DNA of 64,000 bases from Meridianimaribacter flavus (lineage in GTDB: Bacteria; Bacteroidota; Bacteroidia; Flavobacteriales; Flavobacteriaceae). The position numbers were made by a program, and so were the translations under genes. The notes beneath the pieces were generated by a model. That model was given only the letters and a program-made list of their open reading frames with translations, did not search any database and was not told the DNA's origin. The stretch lies in contig NZ_SOQZ01000001.1 in NCBI RefSeq assembly GCF_004366715.1, positions 62,001 through 126,000 on the forward strand. Reading direction: 5' to 3'. Shown here in pieces: positions 1 through 8,152 of the stretch (positions are counted from its first letter, which is position 1; each line of letters begins with the position of its first letter).

Positions 1-2
1 CA

Positions 3-593
3 GGTGTTTTTGAATCTTGGGATGATTGCAAAGCTCAAATAAAAGATTTTCAAGGTGCTCAATACAAATCGTTTCCCACATTTGAAGCCGCTAAAAAGGC
101 TTTAAAAAGTAATTATTTTGACTACGTAGGGAAAAACAAAACATTTAAAAGCGAACTTTCTGAAGCACAGTTAAAAAAAATAGGTCAGCCTAATTACAAC
201 TCAATCTCTGTTGATGCAGCTTCCAGCGGAAACCCTGGAAAAATGGAATATAGAGGTGTAGACACCAAAACAAAAAAGCAACTCTTTATTCAAGGTCCTT
301 TTGAAGAAGGCACAAATAATATTGGTGAATTTTTAGCCATTGTTCATGGTTTAGCTCTGCTAAAAAAGAAAAACAGTAATTGCTTAATATATACCGATTC
401 TAAAACTGCAATGAGTTGGGTAAAAAAGAAAACCTGTAATACCAAACTAGAGCGCAATGATAAAAACAAGGTACTCTTTGAACTTGTTGACAGAGCAGTA
501 AACTGGTTAAAAAATAATACTTACACTACCGTAATTGTAAAATGGGAAACCAAAGCTTGGGGAGAAATTCCTGCAGATTTCGGCAGAAAATAA
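3..593 (+). CDS. Ribonuclease H with N-terminal viroplasmin domain (5' end outside window)
   Basis: The reading frame is open from the window edge, so the true start lies upstream. The first ~40 visible residues (from GVFESWDDC through YKSFPTFEAAKKAL) match the viroplasmin/caulimovirus VI fold, which binds RNA-DNA hybrids. The rest is an RNase H fold. The four acidic catalytic positions are visible in order as SVDAA, NNIGEFLA, IYTDSK and PADFGRK. This enzyme type degrades the RNA strand of RNA:DNA hybrids such as R-loops and primers. An internal ATG at 243 would begin inside the RNase H domain and lose the first catalytic Asp, so it is not the start. A PfkB kinase follows 56 bp downstream with its own promoter. 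Family assignment is strong; which cellular RNase H role it fills is inference. Confidence 0.88.
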   Translation, partial: GVFESWDDCKAQIKDFQGAQYKSFPTFEAAKKALKSNYFDYVGKNKTFKSELSEAQLKKIGQPNYNSISVDAASSGNPGKMEYRGVDTKTKKQLFIQGPFEEGTNNIGEFLAIVHGLALLKKKNSNCLIYTDSKTAMSWVKKKTCNTKLERNDKNKVLFELVDRAVNWLKNNTYTTVIVKWETKAWGEIPADFGRK

Positions 594-619
594 TATTCGT
601 TATTTAGAGCTTAAAACCC

Positions 620-627
620 TATCTTTG
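620..627 (+). promoter_or_regulatory. Promoter -7 box of the PfkB kinase gene
   Basis: TATCTTTG fits the Bacteroidota sigma-ABfr -7 consensus TAnnTTTG. A start 5 nt downstream would leave an 18-nt leader before the ATG at 650. No convincing -33 TTG was identified. Confidence 0.55.
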
Positions 628-649
628 CACAAAATTTTGAAATCTCTTT

Positions 650-1576
650 ATGAGCAAATTAGTAATCGTAGGTACTGTAGCTTTTGATGCTATTGAAACA
701 CCTTTCGGAAAAACCGATAAGATATTGGGAGGAGCAGCAACTTTTATAGGTTTGTCTGCTTCACAGTTTAATGTAGATTCTGCAATTGTATCGGTTGTTG
801 GAGGAGATTTTCCTCAAGAATATTTAGATTTATTATCTGAAAAAAATATTGATATTTCAGGAATAGAAATCATAAAAGACGGTAAAACGTTCTTTTGGAG
901 TGGTCGCTACCATAACGACATGAACTCTAGAGATACCTTAGCAACTGAGCTTAATGTATTAGCTGATTTCAATCCTGTTGTACCACAAGATTATAAAGAC
1001 GCTGAAATTGTAATGCTTGGTAACTTACACCCAATAGTACAATCTAGTGTTTTGGATCAAATGACTAAAAAGCCAAAACTGGCTATTTTAGACACTATGA
1101 ATTTTTGGATGGACTCAGCGCTTGAAGATTTACACAATGTTATAAAGCGTGTTGATGTTATTACCATTAACGATGAAGAAGCTAGACAATTAACAGGAGA
1201 ATATTCTCTTGTAGTAGCTGCAAGAAAAATTCATGAAATGGGACCAAAATATGTAGTTATTAAAAAAGGAGAGCATGGTGCATTGTTGTTTCATGACGAT
1301 AGTGTGTTTTATGCTCCTGCTTTACCTCTTGAAGAGGTGTTTGACCCAACTGGAGCAGGTGATACTTTTGCTGGCGGATTTGCAGGTTATTTAGCAAAAA
1401 CAGGAGATGTCTCTTTTGAAAACATGAAAAACGCTGTTATTTATGGCTCTACACTGGCCTCATTTTGTGTAGAAAAATTTGGTACAGAGCGCATGAAAAA
1501 CCTCCCTAAAAAAGAAGTTCATCAACGCTTGCAGCAGTTTAAAGACTTAACACAATTTGATATTGAACTAACATAA
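650..1576 (+). CDS. PfkB family carbohydrate/nucleoside kinase
   Basis: A 308-residue ribokinase-family protein, a usual length. It carries the N-terminal glycine-rich substrate signature (GGAATFIGL, about residues 27-35) and the PfkB C-terminal signature DPTGAGDTFAGGF near residues 232-244, where the Asp of GAGD (about 238) is the catalytic base. The family phosphorylates sugars or nucleosides with ATP; the substrate cannot be read from the sequence. The gene lies 58 bp upstream of a PurF-type enzyme, with a strong hairpin terminator between them, so they are neighbours rather than a simple operon. The purine context could point to a nucleoside kinase, but this is inference. Confidence 0.88.
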   Translation: MSKLVIVGTVAFDAIETPFGKTDKILGGAATFIGLSASQFNVDSAIVSVVGGDFPQEYLDLLSEKNIDISGIEIIKDGKTFFWSGRYHNDMNSRDTLATELNVLADFNPVVPQDYKDAEIVMLGNLHPIVQSSVLDQMTKKPKLAILDTMNFWMDSALEDLHNVIKRVDVITINDEEARQLTGEYSLVVAARKIHEMGPKYVVIKKGEHGALLFHDDSVFYAPALPLEEVFDPTGAGDTFAGGFAGYLAKTGDVSFENMKNAVIYGSTLASFCVEKFGTERMKNLPKKEVHQRLQQFKDLTQFDIELT

Positions 1577-1579
1577 ACC

Positions 1580-1610
1580 AACGCGCTCAAAACTGAGCGC
1601 GTTTTATTTT
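1580..1610 (+). terminator. Rho-independent terminator after the PfkB gene
   Basis: A perfect 10-bp stem (AACGCGCTCA / TGAGCGCGTT) with a 4-nt loop runs into a T-rich tract. It lies 3 nt after the PfkB stop codon. Confidence 0.85.
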
Positions 1611-1634
1611 TGTAACTCACAACAACACAACACA

Positions 1635-3533
1635 ATGAGTGATGCTTTAAAACACGAATGCGGAATCGCACAAATAAGGCTTTTAAAACCATTAGAATTT
1701 TATAAAGAAAAATATGGGAGTGCTTTTTATGGCGTAAACAAAATGTATCTCATGATGGAGAAACAGCACAATCGTGGACAAGATGGTGCAGGTTTTGCCA
1801 GCATTAAATTAGATACAACTCCAGGAGAACGTTATATAAGTAGAGTGCGCTCTATTGCTCAACAACCCATTCAAGATATTTTTGGGCAAATTAACGATCG
1901 TATCAATAAAGAATTAAGTGAACATCCTGAATATGCTGATGATGTAGAAGCACAAAAAAAGAACATTCCTTACATAGGAGAGGTGCTTTTAGGTCATGTT
2001 CGTTATGGAACATTTGGTAAAAACAGTGTAGAGAGTGTTCATCCGTTTTTAAGACAAAATAACTGGATGCACAGAAATCTTATTGTTGCAGGAAACTTTA
2101 ACATGACCAATGTTAATCAGTTATTTGATGGTCTTGTAAGATTAGGACAACACCCAAAAGAAAAAGCCGACACAATTACCATTATGGAAAAAATCGGTCA
2201 TTTTTTGGATGATGCTGTTTCTAAAGTTTACAAAAAACTAAAGCAAGAAGGTTACAGTAAACATGAGTGTTCTCCATTAATAGCCGAGCGTCTTAATATT
2301 GCAAAGATCCTAAAAAAGTCATCCAAAAACTGGGATGGTGGTTATGCTATGGCTGGTTTACTTGGTCATGGAGATGCATTTGTTTTAAGAGATCCTGCTG
2401 GTATAAGACCTGCATATTATTATAAAGATGATGAAGTTGTAGTAGTAGCTTCTGAGCGTCCTGTAATTCAAACTGTTTTTAATGTTCCGTTTGAAGAAGT
2501 AAAAGAACTAGAACCAGGACACGCTATTATTACCAAAAAATCTGGAGAAGTTTCAATAAAACAAATCATAGAGCCACTTGAAAGAAAAGCGTGTTCGTTT
2601 GAACGTATTTATTTTTCTAGAGGAAGTGATGCCGAAATTTATCAAGAAAGAAAAGAGCTAGGTAAACTGTTAATGCCTAAAGTTCTCAAATCCATTAATA
2701 ACGACACACAAAACACTGTATTTTCATACATTCCAAATACTGCTGAAACGTCGTTTTTTGGAATGATTGAAACTGTAGAAAAACACCTTAACGAAAAGAA
2801 AACCCAAGCTATTTTAGATGGCAACGGTATGCTTTCGGCTGAACGTGTTACTGAAATACTATCGGAAAGACCTAGAATAGAAAAGGTTGCTATTAAAGAT
2901 GTAAAACTAAGAACATTTATTACTGAAGACAGTAGTAGAGACGATTTAGTTGCGCACGTTTATGATGTAACGTATGGTGTTATAAAACCAAATGATAATC
3001 TTGTAATCATTGATGATAGTATTGTAAGAGGTACAACCCTTAAAAAGAGTATTATTAAAATGATGGACAGATTAAACCCTAAAAAAATTGTTGTGGTTTC
3101 TTCTGCTCCTCAAATACGCTATCCCGACTGTTATGGTATTGACATGGCAAGACTAGAAGACTTAATTGCTTTTAGAGCTATGTTAGAATTATTAAAAGAA
3201 AATAACAAGTATCACTTAGTTGAAGAAGTTTATAATAAATGTAAAGCTCAGGTCGATCTTGAAGACAAAGATGTACACAATTTTGTAAAAGATTTATATG
3301 ATGTATTTACTGACGAAGAAATTTCTGATAAGATTTCAGAATTAATCTCTGACGACACAGTAAGTGCTAAAGTGGAAACCATTTTTCAATCGGTAGAAAA
3401 TTTACACAAAGCTTGTCCTAAAAATTTGGGCGATTGGTACTTTACAGGCAATTACCCAACTGCTGGAGGTAACAGAGTGGTTAACAGGGCTTTCATTAAT
3501 TTTTACGAAGGAAATAAAGAGCGTGCTTATTAA
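1635..3533 (+). CDS. Amidophosphoribosyltransferase-like class II glutamine amidotransferase, long form
   Basis: PurF-type enzymes transfer glutamine ammonia to PRPP, the first step of purine synthesis. The N-terminal nucleophile is Cys9 in the context HECGIA, so an 8-residue propeptide would be cleaved as in classical PurF. The PRPP-binding signature VIIDDSIVRGTT sits near residues 457-468. At 632 residues it is about 130 longer than classical PurF, with extra length in the N-terminal half and after the PRPP site. From memory, long forms of this kind occur in Bacteroidota beside a canonical PurF. It may be the housekeeping enzyme or a paralogue; the window cannot decide, so no symbol is assigned. 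The ATG start places the Cys correctly. Three small-RNA units follow downstream. Confidence 0.85.
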   Translation: MSDALKHECGIAQIRLLKPLEFYKEKYGSAFYGVNKMYLMMEKQHNRGQDGAGFASIKLDTTPGERYISRVRSIAQQPIQDIFGQINDRINKELSEHPEYADDVEAQKKNIPYIGEVLLGHVRYGTFGKNSVESVHPFLRQNNWMHRNLIVAGNFNMTNVNQLFDGLVRLGQHPKEKADTITIMEKIGHFLDDAVSKVYKKLKQEGYSKHECSPLIAERLNIAKILKKSSKNWDGGYAMAGLLGHGDAFVLRDPAGIRPAYYYKDDEVVVVASERPVIQTVFNVPFEEVKELEPGHAIITKKSGEVSIKQIIEPLERKACSFERIYFSRGSDAEIYQERKELGKLLMPKVLKSINNDTQNTVFSYIPNTAETSFFGMIETVEKHLNEKKTQAILDGNGMLSAERVTEILSERPRIEKVAIKDVKLRTFITEDSSRDDLVAHVYDVTYGVIKPNDNLVIIDDSIVRGTTLKKSIIKMMDRLNPKKIVVVSSAPQIRYPDCYGIDMARLEDLIAFRAMLELLKENNKYHLVEEVYNKCKAQVDLEDKDVHNFVKDLYDVFTDEEISDKISELISDDTVSAKVETIFQSVENLHKACPKNLGDWYFTGNYPTAGGNRVVNRAFINFYEGNKERAY

Positions 3534-3636
3534 GTAAAAAAACCGAGAAAAAATACACTTTATCCGAAAAAATGCGTTGTTTATCTAAAAAAAATGCATT
3601 TCATCTAATATTTGTACTTTGTTAACAAATTACGCA

Positions 3637-3644
3637 TACTTTAG
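3637..3644 (+). promoter_or_regulatory. Promoter -7 box of sRNA copy 1
   Basis: TACTTTAG matches the -7 consensus except that A replaces T at the seventh position. It sits 4 nt before the start of the repeat unit, the same geometry as in the other two copies. Confidence 0.55.
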
Positions 3645-3647
3645 TAA

Positions 3648-3721
3648 GACCATAACATAAGTAGGTTAAGTTCATGGTAGATTTGGGGCAAAAAAAGGTG
3701 AACTCTTGTTCACCTTTTTTT
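3648..3721 (+). ncRNA. Tandem small RNA, copy 1 of 3
   Basis: This is the first of three near-identical units. It holds the core CATAAGTAGGTTAAGTT, the tract GTAGATTTGGGGC and a terminal hairpin. The hairpin is a perfect 14-bp stem (3690-3703 with 3708-3721) around the loop TCTT and ends in a T run. No translatable reading frame of any length is shared among the copies. Copy 1 differs from copies 2 and 3 at only a few positions: TTCATGG for TTTATGG, GAAC for GGAC, a different loop and one extra A. I infer an independent small transcript of about 72 nt. The function is unknown. A known family such as Flavo-1 is possible but I cannot verify it. Confidence 0.72.
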
Positions 3722-3843
3722 ATGCAATTCGTTTAAAATTTCCTTTCACATTTTCATTATATCTCATTTTAAGCTCAAAAAATTCCTTAAACTAATTTTT
3801 GTGTCGTTTATCTATTTTATTAACACTTTATTGTAAGTAGCTC

Positions 3844-3851
3844 TATATTAG
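3844..3851 (+). promoter_or_regulatory. Promoter -7 box of sRNA copy 2
   Basis: TATATTAG lies 5 nt before the repeat unit. The box and spacing are conserved with copies 1 and 3 although the surrounding sequence has diverged. Confidence 0.55.
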
Positions 3852-3855
3852 TCAT

Positions 3856-3927
3856 CACCATAACATAAGTAGGTTAAGTTTATGGTAGATTTGGGGCAAA
3901 AAAGGTGGACACTCGTTCACCTTTTTT
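3856..3927 (+). ncRNA. Tandem small RNA, copy 2 of 3
   Basis: A 72-nt unit identical at every base to copy 3. CCATAA near the 5' end can pair with TTATGG, closing a 16-nt loop that holds AAGTAGGTTAAG. A presumably unpaired GTAGATTTGGGGC tract follows, then a 13-bp terminator hairpin (3898-3910 with 3915-3927, one G-U pair) ending in six T. Identity over the unit against divergent spacers points either to strong constraint on the RNA or to recent conversion between copies. Confidence 0.75.
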
Positions 3928-4089
3928 ATTTTTTCAAAGTAGGTCTTCTCTCAAAAACTTTTTCACCCAATAAAACTCAAAATCTTCAAAACCCTTAGAT
4001 ATATCAACACTTTTAACTAACAAAAAATCTTTTAAGCTAATTTATGTGTCGTTTATCTAATAAATTTAACAGTTTGAAACATGTCGCTA

Positions 4090-4097
4090 TATATTTG
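4090..4097 (+). promoter_or_regulatory. Promoter -7 box of sRNA copy 3
   Basis: TATATTTG is an exact TAnnTTTG match, 5 nt before the repeat unit. It is the strongest of the three sRNA promoters. Confidence 0.6.
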
Positions 4098-4101
4098 CTG
4101 T

Positions 4102-4173
4102 CACCATAACATAAGTAGGTTAAGTTTATGGTAGATTTGGGGCAAAAAAGGTGGACACTCGTTCACCTTTTTT
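4102..4173 (+). ncRNA. Tandem small RNA, copy 3 of 3
   Basis: Identical over 72 nt to copy 2, with the same 5' stem, G-rich tract and terminator hairpin (4144-4156 with 4161-4173). It converges on sodA, whose terminator lies between the two genes. Unit starts are about 208 and 246 nt apart, so this is a spaced array of complete promoter-RNA-terminator genes rather than a simple tandem repeat. Confidence 0.75.
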
Positions 4174-4181
4174 CATTTATA

Positions 4182-4215
4182 GAAATAAAAAAAACCAAGC
4201 CTATTCAGCTTGGTT
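4182..4215 (-). terminator. Terminator of sodA
   Basis: AACCAAGC (4193-4200) pairs with GCTTGGTT (4208-4215) around a 7-nt loop. On the minus strand the stem is followed by a run of T. It lies between the converging sodA and sRNA copy 3. Confidence 0.75.
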
Positions 4216-4240
4216 CTTCATTAATTTATTTTTAGAAAAA

Positions 4241-4849
4241 CTATTTTGCTTCTGCGTAACGTCTTTCTACTTCATTCCAGTTAATTACATTAAAAAATGC
4301 ATTAATATAATCTGGTCTTCTATTTTGGTAATTTAAATAGTATGCGTGCTCCCAAACATCCAATCCTAAAATTGGTGTTCCTCCACAGCCTACTCCAGGC
4401 ATTAATGGGTTATCTTGGTTTGGCGTAGAGCATACTTCAACTTTTCCGCCTTTATGTACACACAACCAAGCCCAACCTGAACCAAACTGAGTTGCTGCTG
4501 CTTTACTAAATGCATCTTTAAAAGCATCTACCGAACCAAATTCTGCTTCAATAGCATCTTTTAATTCTCCTGATAAATATCCTTTTCCTTCAGGATTCAT
4601 AACATCCCAAAATAATGAGTGGTTGTAAAAACCTCCTCCATTATTTCTTACAGCCTTATTGTCCATATCTAAATTGTCTAAGATATTTTCAATTGTTTTT
4701 CCTTCTAAGTCTGTTCCTGCAATTGCATTATTTAGGTTGTTTGTATATCCTTGATGGTGCTTTGAATGGTGTATTTCCATTGTACGTGCATCAATATTTG
4801 GTTCTAAAGCATCGTAAGCATATTTTAATTTTGGTAATTCAAAAGCCAT
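4241..4849 (-). CDS. sodA: Superoxide dismutase, Mn/Fe type
   Basis: A 202-residue single-domain SOD converting superoxide to peroxide and oxygen. The metal ligands are visible: His in EIHHSKHHQ, His in YNHSLFW, and Asp and His in LDVWEHAYY. The [10 protein letters not shown] context and the Gln in the PNQDNPL segment resemble Mn-type enzymes, where E. coli FeSOD instead has a Gln before the second His. Manganese or cambialistic use is therefore likely, but metal choice is inferred. There is no signal peptide, so the protein is cytoplasmic. The gene has its own promoter and terminator and faces the sRNA array. Confidence 0.93.
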   Translation of the reverse strand: MAFELPKLKYAYDALEPNIDARTMEIHHSKHHQGYTNNLNNAIAGTDLEGKTIENILDNLDMDNKAVRNNGGGFYNHSLFWDVMNPEGKGYLSGELKDAIEAEFGSVDAFKDAFSKAAATQFGSGWAWLCVHKGGKVEVCSTPNQDNPLMPGVGCGGTPILGLDVWEHAYYLNYQNRRPDYINAFFNVINWNEVERRYAEAK

Positions 4850-4885
4850 AATATTTGATTTTTATGTTGTTATTGTTTATTTCTT

Positions 4886-4893
4886 CAAATTTA
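4886..4893 (-). promoter_or_regulatory. Promoter -7 box of sodA
   Basis: On the minus strand this reads TAAATTTG, an exact TAnnTTTG match. The predicted leader is about 32 nt. Confidence 0.5.
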
Positions 4894-4981
4894 CACATAA
4901 TACGCAAAAAAACAGATGATTTAAAATAATATATTGTTATCAATCTATTGATTGTTTTTATATTGTATCAAAAATTTCTAC

Positions 4982-7900
4982 ATGCTAAAAAACAGGGCTT
5001 TTACCATTTATAATGCATCTGCAGGTAGCGGAAAAACGTTTACACTGGTTAAAGAGTATTTGAAAATTTTACTGAACTCCAACAGCTTACTTGCTTTTAG
5101 AACTGTGTTAGCTCTAACCTTTACTAATAAGGCAGTAAATGAAATGAAAGAGCGTATTATAAATATGCTTAAAGCGTTTTCTGAGACTTCAATTATAGAA
5201 CACCCTAATAGTATGTTCTCCCTTTTGGTTGAAGAGCTTGATATTTCGCCAAATGAGCTTCATGAAAAATCAAAAGTAATACTGCAAACTATTATTCATA
5301 ACTATGCGTCTTTTGATATTTCAACTATTGACAAGTTTAACCATAGGCTTATTAGAACATTTGCACACGACTTAAAACTTCCTGTAAATTTTGAAGTTGA
5401 ACTAGATACGCCTTATTTACTTGCCAAAGCTGTAGATAAGCTTATTGATAAAGCAGGAGAAGATGAGCAACTAACTAAAGTGCTGGTTGACTTTGCTATT
5501 GAAAAAGCCGATGACGATAGAAGCTGGGACATCTCTTATGATTTTAATACTATTGCTAAACTACTGGTTAATGAAAATGATATTGAATTTATTGAGCAAC
5601 TTGAAAGCAAACAATTAAAGGATTTTTCAGATTTAAAGTCTGTACTTATTAAAACCCTCAAAGCCAAAGAGTCAAGCCTAGTAGAAACATCAAATAAAGT
5701 TTTAACGCTAATAAATGAAGTAGGTTTAGAACACAACGATTTTTCCAGAGGCTATTTACCTAAGTATTTTCAAAAACTTAGTAGTTCTGATGTAAATGTA
5801 TCGTTTAATTTAGGTTGGCAAAACGACCTTCTTGAAGGCAACACCTTATACCCTAAACGTGTTTCAAATGAAGTTGCTGACACTATTAATGCTATACAGC
5901 CTCAACTTATTTTAGCTTTTAACGATACAAAACAAGCGGTTTCTGAATATAAATTTTTAAACAATTGCATAAAAAACATTACGCCTCTTTCGGTTTTAAA
6001 CGCTATAAACAATACTTTAAATGAACTGAAAGAAGAAGACAACCTCTTACTGATTTCAGAATTTAATTCTATTATTCATAAAGAGATAAAACATCAACCA
6101 GCTCCTTTTATATATGAACGTTTGGGTGAAAAGTTTAAACATTATTTTATTGATGAGTTTCAAGACACTTCGGTTTTGCAATGGCAAAACCTGATTCCTT
6201 TAGCAGACAATGTGCTTTCAGGTGAGAATTTAAAAGGCGAAACAGGTTCCATAATGCTAGTTGGCGATGCTAAACAAGCCATTTACAGATGGAGAGGTGG
6301 AAAAGCAGAACAGTTTATTGATATGTATACCGAAAAGGTCAATCCGTTTCATATTGAGATTGCCACCAAGCATTTAGATTATAATTTTAGAAGTACTAAA
6401 ACTGTTGTAGATTTTAATAATGATTTCTTTAAGCACATTAGTAGTTTTGCGCTATCAAGTCCTGAACATCAAGCTATTTATCAAGCGAGTTCACAAGACG
6501 TTTTTATTCAAGAAAACGGTTATGTAGAACTCTCATTTTTAAATACCAAAGATCAAGATAAGGATGAATTACATTGCGAAAAAACACTGTTCTCAATTTA
6601 CAAGGCTTTGGACAATGGCTTTAAGCTAGGTGATATTTGTGTTATTACCCGAAAAAGTAAAGAAGGAATCGCAATTGCCGAATATTTAAGTCAAAATGGA
6701 ATAAATGTAGTGTCTTCAGAATCGCTTATGCTCAAAAATGCTCCTGAGGTTAACTTTATAACGTCCATTTTACAACTAAGCATACAGCCTCAAAATAATG
6801 AAGTAAAATGTGATATTTTACTCTTCATTGCTGAACACAGCTTAAAACTTGAACAAAAACATGATTTTGTTAGTAGTTTGGTGCATTTACCATCAAGCAA
6901 ACTATTTACTGCATTGAAAGAGTATGGTTTCAATTTTCACTTTGGGACATTTTCTAGCTTGCCAATTTATGAAGCCGTAGAACATATTATAAGAGCCTTT
7001 AAATTAAATACAACCTCAAATGCTTATATTCAGTTTTATTTAGATGAAATTCTCGATTTTTCACAAAAACACGGTTCTAGTATTTCTAGTTTTTTAGAGT
7101 TTTGGGAACGCAAAAAAGATAAGCTAAGTATTGTATCATCACAAAACGATAATGCAGTACAAATAATGACTATTCATAAATCTAAAGGATTAGAATTTCC
7201 TGTGGTGATTTTCCCTTATGCTAATCAGAATATTTATTTTGACATGTCTCCAAAAGTTTGGTTTCCTGTAAATACTGAAGCGTTTAATGGTTTCTCACAC
7301 ATGTACATCAACCTAAATAAAGACCTTGAGGAACTAGATAACACTGGTAACGAAATTTATACAAACTATCAATCTGAATTAGAGCTCGATGCCATTAACT
7401 TACTGTATGTTGTTATGACCAGAGCTGTTGAACAATTATATGTCATTTCAGAATATGACACAGACGCTAAAAACGAAGAGAAGCTAAAATACTATTCAGG
7501 GCTTTTTATCAATTTCTTAAAATCTAAAGCACTGTGGAATGACACTGAAACCGAATATACTTTTGGAAACCCAAAAAGAACATTGCAGTCGCATGAAGCA
7601 GAACCAACTGTTCAACAAGAGCTATTTATTTCTACTTCAAGAGCGCAACACAATTTAAATATCATTACCAATTCGGCTTATTTATGGGATACTGATCAAG
7701 AGAAATCTATTGAAAAAGGGAATTTGGTTCATAATATCATGGCTGAAATTAAAACCAAAGAAGATATTGATTTTGTGTTCAATCAGTACATCGAATCAGG
7801 AACTATCAATAGTCAACAATACGACGAACTAAAACCAATGGTTTTAAAAATTGTTGATCACCAACTCTTGAAACCTTACTTTGAAAGCGATAATTTGATT

Positions 7901-8128
7901 TACAATGAAAGAGATATCATTACTAAAGACGGTCAAATTTTACGACCAGACCGTTTAGTAATAAACACCAATAAAGCAATAATTATAGACTACAAAACTG
8001 GAGCTGAAAAAAGCTCTCATAAGCAACAATTAGAACTCTACACCTCAGTTTTACAAGACATGAATTACAACGTGACCAAAAAAATTCTTGTGTACATAAA
8101 TGATGATATTCAGGTAAAAGAATTTTAA
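4982..8128 (+). CDS. addA: AddA-type UvrD/RecB-like helicase-nuclease
   Basis: A 1048-residue superfamily 1 DNA helicase with a C-terminal RecB-type nuclease. Visible motifs are Walker A ASAGSGKTFTL (about residues 12-22), Ia TFTNKAVNEMKERI, II FIDEFQDTS (about 390), III VGDAKQAIYRWRGG, IV YNFRSTK, V IHKSKGLEFPVV (about 733) and VI LLYVVMTRA. The nuclease is seen as IIDYKTG near 1003 with a following Gln and Tyr. The enzyme works with AddB in end resection for recombinational repair. I choose the ATG at 4982 because Walker A follows directly; a TTG 30 bp upstream would only add a short unconserved tail. The partner addB lies 2.8 kb downstream, separated by kbl and ompA. Confidence 0.9.
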   Translation: MLKNRAFTIYNASAGSGKTFTLVKEYLKILLNSNSLLAFRTVLALTFTNKAVNEMKERIINMLKAFSETSIIEHPNSMFSLLVEELDISPNELHEKSKVILQTIIHNYASFDISTIDKFNHRLIRTFAHDLKLPVNFEVELDTPYLLAKAVDKLIDKAGEDEQLTKVLVDFAIEKADDDRSWDISYDFNTIAKLLVNENDIEFIEQLESKQLKDFSDLKSVLIKTLKAKESSLVETSNKVLTLINEVGLEHNDFSRGYLPKYFQKLSSSDVNVSFNLGWQNDLLEGNTLYPKRVSNEVADTINAIQPQLILAFNDTKQAVSEYKFLNNCIKNITPLSVLNAINNTLNELKEEDNLLLISEFNSIIHKEIKHQPAPFIYERLGEKFKHYFIDEFQDTSVLQWQNLIPLADNVLSGENLKGETGSIMLVGDAKQAIYRWRGGKAEQFIDMYTEKVNPFHIEIATKHLDYNFRSTKTVVDFNNDFFKHISSFALSSPEHQAIYQASSQDVFIQENGYVELSFLNTKDQDKDELHCEKTLFSIYKALDNGFKLGDICVITRKSKEGIAIAEYLSQNGINVVSSESLMLKNAPEVNFITSILQLSIQPQNNEVKCDILLFIAEHSLKLEQKHDFVSSLVHLPSSKLFTALKEYGFNFHFGTFSSLPIYEAVEHIIRAFKLNTTSNAYIQFYLDEILDFSQKHGSSISSFLEFWERKKDKLSIVSSQNDNAVQIMTIHKSKGLEFPVVIFPYANQNIYFDMSPKVWFPVNTEAFNGFSHMYINLNKDLEELDNTGNEIYTNYQSELELDAINLLYVVMTRAVEQLYVISEYDTDAKNEEKLKYYSGLFINFLKSKALWNDTETEYTFGNPKRTLQSHEAEPTVQQELFISTSRAQHNLNIITNSAYLWDTDQEKSIEKGNLVHNIMAEIKTKEDIDFVFNQYIESGTINSQQYDELKPMVLKIVDHQLLKPYFESDNLIYNERDIITKDGQILRPDRLVINTNKAIIIDYKTGAEKSSHKQQLELYTSVLQDMNYNVTKKILVYINDDIQVKEF

Positions 8129-8133
8129 CTTTG
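8126..8133 (+). promoter_or_regulatory. Promoter -7 box of kbl, overlapping the addA stop codon
   Basis: TAACTTTG is an exact TAnnTTTG match whose first three bases are the addA TAA stop. The predicted kbl leader is about 15 nt, so kbl can be transcribed apart from addA. Confidence 0.5.
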
Positions 8134-8152
8134 TAAAAAAACCAAAGACGAT

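Noticed and set aside
3648-4173. The three repeats read as a CRISPR-like array
   Set aside because: Only three units, about 200 nt apart, with different spacer lengths and an internal terminator in each; no cas genes are present.
4151-4336. A 61-codon plus-strand frame across sRNA copy 3 and the sodA end
   Set aside because: It crosses the sRNA and sodA terminators and overlaps the coding end of sodA in antisense; the composition is not protein-like.
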